Of a stretch of DNA of 64,000 nt, positions 60,467 through 64,000 are shown one piece after another. The translations under genes were made by a program, and so were the position numbers. The stretch lies in NCBI GenBank assembly GCA_964569385.1, contig CAZMUM010000010.1, positions 1-64,000 on the forward strand. The letters are read 5' to 3'. The notes under the pieces were generated by a model. That model saw nothing but the letters and a program-made list of their open reading frames with translations. It did not search any database and was not told the DNA's origin. Position 1 is the first letter of the stretch. Each line of letters opens with the position of its first letter. Source of the stretch: JAADHX01 sp964569385 (GTDB lineage Bacteria > Actinomycetota > Acidimicrobiia > Acidimicrobiales > Poriferisodalaceae).

Positions 60467-63274
60467 ATGGAGCTGCTATCTGACGACAACAACGGTGTGC
60501 CAATAGATCTTCAAACTGATGCGGACTCTGGCGATCCCGCGGCGGAGTTGCGCAATGCTGCAAGTAGCGGCCGGCTGAAGCGTCGCGTTGAGCGGGTCCG
60601 TTCTGCGCCGTTGACGTCGTGGGTCACGTTCGTGGTCGTGACCCTCGCGGCCGGCTTGGTTTTCTGGCGTTTGCACCCGAGCAAGATCCTCATGGACACT
60701 ACGCCCGCTGGCGGCGACATGGGTGCCCACGTATGGGGTCCGGCCTACCTACGCGACAGCCTGCTGAGCAACGGATCTATCCGGGGCTGGACCATGGACT
60801 GGTATGGCGGCTTTCCGGCCCTGCACTTCTACATGATTCTCCCGTACCTGCTGATCGTGCTCGTGGATGTAGTACTGCCCTACGGAATCGCCTTCAAACT
60901 CGTCGCGGTCTCTGGGGTTGTGACCATCCCGATTTCGTCATACGTGCTTGGTCGAATGGCCAGGCTGCCTTATCCAGCTCCGGCACTGATGTCGGTAGCT
61001 GGCCTGTTGTACGTGTTTGAGTTCAACTTCACGATCTACGGGGGCAACATTGCGTCGACACTGGCTGGCGAGTTCGCATTTTCGTTGAGCCTGTCGTTTG
61101 CACTGCTGTTCCTCGGCTTCTTTATTCGTGGTATCGACGAAGGCACTCACCGCGTTTGGGCCGCGGTCCTCTTGGCCGCAACAGCTACCTCCCATCTCAT
61201 TCCGCTGGCGTTCGCAGTCGTAGCCGCCGTCGCAATTGTTGCGGTGCGCTCCTACCATCGTCTACCGCGCCTGGTTGGTGTCGGCCAGACCGCGCTGCTG
61301 TCTGCGGCCGCGATTGCATCTGTGGTCGCCACGTTCAACACCACCCAATCGGCGGTGCCGCGACTTGTTGCGGTTGCGATCGTGGTGGTGCTTCTCTTAG
61401 CGGTCGATCTGAAGCGCTCCTGGTTTGCGCTAACCGCTGGCGTTGCTGGAGTCTTGCTCTCTGGCTTTTGGCTATTCCCGTTCCTGGCCCGCCGTGACTA
61501 CCTGAACGACATGGGTTGGGAAAAGCTCACCCAGGTACGCGAAAACCTGTTCTCGCCCGAGCAGTTGAGTGGCGGCACGTACCTCGCCACAACTTGGCTC
61601 CTGGCGCTGGCGGCTATCGGTGCCGTTGCTGGGGTGATCTTCTGGAATCGCATGGCTATGACGTGGACCGTCGTGGCTTTCACAAGCGCTATGGCGTTTG
61701 TTCACTGGCCCCAAGATCGCCTTTGGAACGCCCGATTCTTAGGATTCTGGTATCTCAGTCTGTACCTGTTGGCTGCTTGTGGAGTCTGGTTGGTTTGCCG
61801 AGCGATCGGCAAGGAACTTGAGCGGGCCTGGGCGCATCACCCTCAGGGCAAGAGTGCCTATCGATACGCGGTCTTGGCCATGCCGCTTCTGGTGTTCGGT
61901 CTGGGTTACGGCTACACGAGCCTGCACCTTGGTTTGCTGCCTGGTGGCAACAACACCGAAGACGGAGGTTACGCGTGGGGGCCTCTGCGAGTTTCCTCCG
62001 ATGACCGCAACTTCGTCTCGAGCTGGGCCAACTGGAACTTCTCGGGTTACGAACGCAAGCCCGCCTACCCCGAATACTTTAACCTCATGACCACTATGGA
62101 CAACGTTGGCGCCGACTACGGCTGCGGACGGGCTATGTGGGAGTTCGGTCGCGACCACCTCGACCGTTACGGCACACCGATGGCTCCGATGTTGTTGCCT
62201 CACTGGACCGACGGTTGCATCCAATCGATGGAGGGTCTGTACTTCGAGTCGACGGCCTCGGTGGCTCCTCACTTCTTGATGCAATCCGAACTCTCCCAAG
62301 ACCCATCGCGACCAATGCGCGATCTTCCTTACTCCGATTTCGATATCGGGGCCGGTATTGATCACATGCGTCTGTCCGGCGTGAAGTACTACATGGCGTT
62401 CTCCGACACGGCTATTCGCGAAGCCGCGACCCGGCCAGACGACCTCATCCCGATCGCGCAGAGCGACGGTTGGACCATCTACGACGTTGTGGGCACCACC
62501 TTGGTCGAGTCGTTGGCTTTCGAGCCCGTCGTGGTCGAAGGTATTGGCCACGCCGGTCGGGCCTGGACCGACCCGTCGGTGGCATGGTTCAACGACGCCG
62601 AAGCCCGCGAGGTGTTGCTGGTCGACGATGGCCCATCGTCATGGGCGAGGGTCGGGCTCATCAGCGGGTCCGAACCGTTGACAGCCGAGCCGGCACCTCG
62701 TCACGCGATCGAACCTATTGTGGTCAGCAATGTGGTGCTCGAGGACGATCGAGTCTCGTTCTCTGTCGACCAGATCGGAGTTCCGGTTCTCGTAAAGGTC
62801 TCCTACTTTCCTAACTGGACCGTAGCCAGCGGCGCCCGCGACATCTACCGATCGACCCCTAACTACATGGTGGTGGTGCCCACCGACACCGAGGTTGTTC
62901 TCGAGTACAAGGACACCGCCGTCGAATACGCCGGCTACGGCATGACGCTGGCCGGTGTGGCTATGTTGTGGGGCCTCAGCCGATTCGACCCGTTCGCTCG
63001 GCGCAATGAACACGACGATCCCGATCCTGCGTTCTGGGGCCGAGACACCAGCTACGAAGCCAGCAATGCCCTTGGCGGAAGCGCGTCGGTCGACATACTG
63101 GGTACCGCCTTTATGCCTATCGAACCACTGGGTGACATGTCATCTGAGCCAGTGGCCGAGCCAGCCGACGAATCAAGCCCGTTCGAAGCCCGGCCAGATA
63201 CCTATGTTGATCATGATTCCGATCTCCACGCTGGCTCCGATGTTGACGACTCAGATCCACCGCAGGTGACGTGA
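60467..63274 (+). CDS. Large multi-pass membrane protein, PTPS-related (GT-C-like)
   Basis: 935 residues from the ATG at 60467. A 45-residue cytoplasmic start and a first helix lead to TPAGGDMGAHVWGPAYLRD and DWYGGFPALHFYMILPYLL, the pattern of the 6-pyruvoyl-tetrahydropterin synthase-related membrane family, which resembles GT-C glycosyltransferases in its acidic first loop. About 12 helices follow to residue 500, then a large external domain (about 510-820), a last helix and an acidic cytoplasmic tail. It overlaps the GtrA-GT2 gene by 4 bp. It probably uses a lipid-linked sugar that the neighbour makes. Confidence 0.75.
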   Translation: MELLSDDNNGVPIDLQTDADSGDPAAELRNAASSGRLKRRVERVRSAPLTSWVTFVVVTLAAGLVFWRLHPSKILMDTTPAGGDMGAHVWGPAYLRDSLLSNGSIRGWTMDWYGGFPALHFYMILPYLLIVLVDVVLPYGIAFKLVAVSGVVTIPISSYVLGRMARLPYPAPALMSVAGLLYVFEFNFTIYGGNIASTLAGEFAFSLSLSFALLFLGFFIRGIDEGTHRVWAAVLLAATATSHLIPLAFAVVAAVAIVAVRSYHRLPRLVGVGQTALLSAAAIASVVATFNTTQSAVPRLVAVAIVVVLLLAVDLKRSWFALTAGVAGVLLSGFWLFPFLARRDYLNDMGWEKLTQVRENLFSPEQLSGGTYLATTWLLALAAIGAVAGVIFWNRMAMTWTVVAFTSAMAFVHWPQDRLWNARFLGFWYLSLYLLAACGVWLVCRAIGKELERAWAHHPQGKSAYRYAVLAMPLLVFGLGYGYTSLHLGLLPGGNNTEDGGYAWGPLRVSSDDRNFVSSWANWNFSGYERKPAYPEYFNLMTTMDNVGADYGCGRAMWEFGRDHLDRYGTPMAPMLLPHWTDGCIQSMEGLYFESTASVAPHFLMQSELSQDPSRPMRDLPYSDFDIGAGIDHMRLSGVKYYMAFSDTAIREAATRPDDLIPIAQSDGWTIYDVVGTTLVESLAFEPVVVEGIGHAGRAWTDPSVAWFNDAEAREVLLVDDGPSSWARVGLISGSEPLTAEPAPRHAIEPIVVSNVVLEDDRVSFSVDQIGVPVLVKVSYFPNWTVASGARDIYRSTPNYMVVVPTDTEVVLEYKDTAVEYAGYGMTLAGVAMLWGLSRFDPFARRNEHDDPDPAFWGRDTSYEASNALGGSASVDILGTAFMPIEPLGDMSSEPVAEPADESSPFEARPDTYVDHDSDLHAGSDVDDSDPPQVT

Positions 63275-64000
63275 AGCGTCGACTGCGGCGTTTCCTTGCT
63301 GTTGGCCTAGCAGTCACGACAGTCGACGTTGCCATTCTGGTGGCCCTAGCCAACGGACGATCATGGCCATGGCTGTTGGCTGATCTCGTCGCCGTCGGGG
63401 TGGCGTCGATTGTGTCGTTCGGCGTGCACCGGGTCGTGACCTTTGCCGACGACTCTCACGCGCTCGTCGATCACAACGTCTTGGGCTTCGTTACAGCGGT
63501 CGCGCCGGCGGTTGTTGTCGACGTCGCCATCGTCGCCGCGGCCGATCTCATCTTCGACACCAGCGTTTCGACCCTTCTGCTAGTGAAGGCTCTCGCCGTT
63601 GGTGCCGCGGCTTTGGTACGTCTGCTTCGCTATCGGCGCGTCCTGTTCGCAGCGGTCCGAGCCGAGCAGATCCCGACTCGAGATCGAGGCTCAGCACCAG
63701 GAGTGGTTCGACTGTCGGTGGTCCTTCCCGCATATCGGGCTGCTGGCTTAGTGGCTGATTCAGTAGCGCGGCTTAGGCGCGAACTTTCAGAACTCGAAGG
63801 TGATCTGCAGATCGTTGTGGTCGACGATGGCTCTGGCGACGGCACAGCCCAGGCAGCGCGCGATGCCGGCGCTGATCTTGTTGTCGAGCTAGCGGAGAAC
63901 CAGGGTAAGGGTGGCGCTGTCCGGGCCGGGATGTTGGCTGCCAATGGCCGGGCGCGGATCTTCACCGATGTCGATCTCGCTTATCCACCGCACCAGTTAC
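63271..64000 (+). CDS. GtrA-GT2 fusion protein (3' end outside window)
   Basis: The frame starts with a GTG overlapping the previous stop (GTGA) and is open to the window end, 243 codons. The N-terminal part has four hydrophobic segments with the GtrA-type ends SFGVHRVVTF and LLRYRRVLF. A GT2 domain follows from about residue 148: RLSVVLPAYRAAGLVADSVA, VVVDDGSGDGTAQAA, ENQGKGGAVRAGMLAANG and FTDVDLAYP with the metal-binding DxD. In phage-type systems GtrA and GtrB are separate proteins; here they are joined. It would make and flip a polyprenyl-phosphate sugar for the membrane protein encoded just upstream. Confidence 0.85.
   Translation, partial: MKRRLRRFLAVGLAVTTVDVAILVALANGRSWPWLLADLVAVGVASIVSFGVHRVVTFADDSHALVDHNVLGFVTAVAPAVVVDVAIVAAADLIFDTSVSTLLLVKALAVGAAALVRLLRYRRVLFAAVRAEQIPTRDRGSAPGVVRLSVVLPAYRAAGLVADSVARLRRELSELEGDLQIVVVDDGSGDGTAQAARDAGADLVVELAENQGKGGAVRAGMLAANGRARIFTDVDLAYPPHQL

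Overview
The window looks like a chromosomal piece of a high-GC actinomycete, most likely class Acidimicrobiia (Ilumatobacter-like). The reasons are the coenzyme F420 genes cofD and cofE, an LpdA-type flavoprotein, DUF3499 and DUF5719 family genes, an LCP protein, an acyl-CoA carboxylase alpha chain divergent from birA, and secreted proteins ending in a repeated YWLVASDGGxFxFG motif that I associate with this class. The taxonomic call rests on gene content read by eye, with no database search.

Layout. 1-1806: the 3' part of an IS110-family transposase, a 40-bp palindromic repeat, and a secreted CAP-domain protein. 1893-8708: rhodanese-ThiF protein, GT2, methyltransferase, UPF0104 flippase-like protein, a large membrane protein and LpdA. 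8711-12822: rfbA, a methyltransferase, a truncated relative of it, and a secreted subtilase. 13066-15735: biotin carboxylase/BCCP divergent from its ligase birA. 15763-20360: a rfbC-rfbB-rfbD-wzm-wzt operon. 20398-26632: a reverse-strand operon of FkbM methyltransferase, coiled-coil capping-type methyltransferase and glycosyltransferases. 26673-37731: PabC-like lyase, LCP protein, then a UDP-glucose dehydrogenase/UDP-xylose synthase/GT4 operon. 37732-43810: a reverse-strand operon joining GT4 genes to cofD and cofE. 43925-47224: GT4, gmd, and a frameshifted AbiEi/DUF559 gene bracketed by two more copies of the palindrome. 47332-51459: two secreted proteins sharing the propeller-like repeat. 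51475-64000: giant GT2 membrane protein, DUF5719, thioredoxin-like protein, FtsH, DUF3499, CPBP protease, a zinc-ribbon gene behind four phased dyads, a large GT-C-like membrane protein, and a GtrA-GT2 fusion cut by the window edge.

How it works together. Most of the window makes cell-surface polysaccharide. It encodes complete or near-complete routes to dTDP-rhamnose (rfbA, B, C, D), UDP-xylose (ugd, uxs) and GDP-4-keto-6-deoxymannose (gmd). There are nine GT4 genes carrying ten GT4 domains, several GT2/GT-C proteins, an ABC exporter (wzm/wzt) whose ATPase carries a C-terminal polysaccharide-recognition domain, a WbdD-like methyltransferase that could cap the chain, and an LCP ligase for attachment to the wall.

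Most notable non-gene signals: three copies of a 40-bp two-stem palindrome (REP-like), two of which bracket the frameshifted endonuclease-like gene; four CAC-N5-GTG dyads with centres exactly 40, 30 and 30 bp apart upstream of a small zinc-ribbon gene; a secreted subtilase whose ribosome binding site and signal peptide point to an ATA start codon; and a propeller-like repeat attached to three unrelated secreted heads. No CRISPR array, rRNA or tRNA gene was found.
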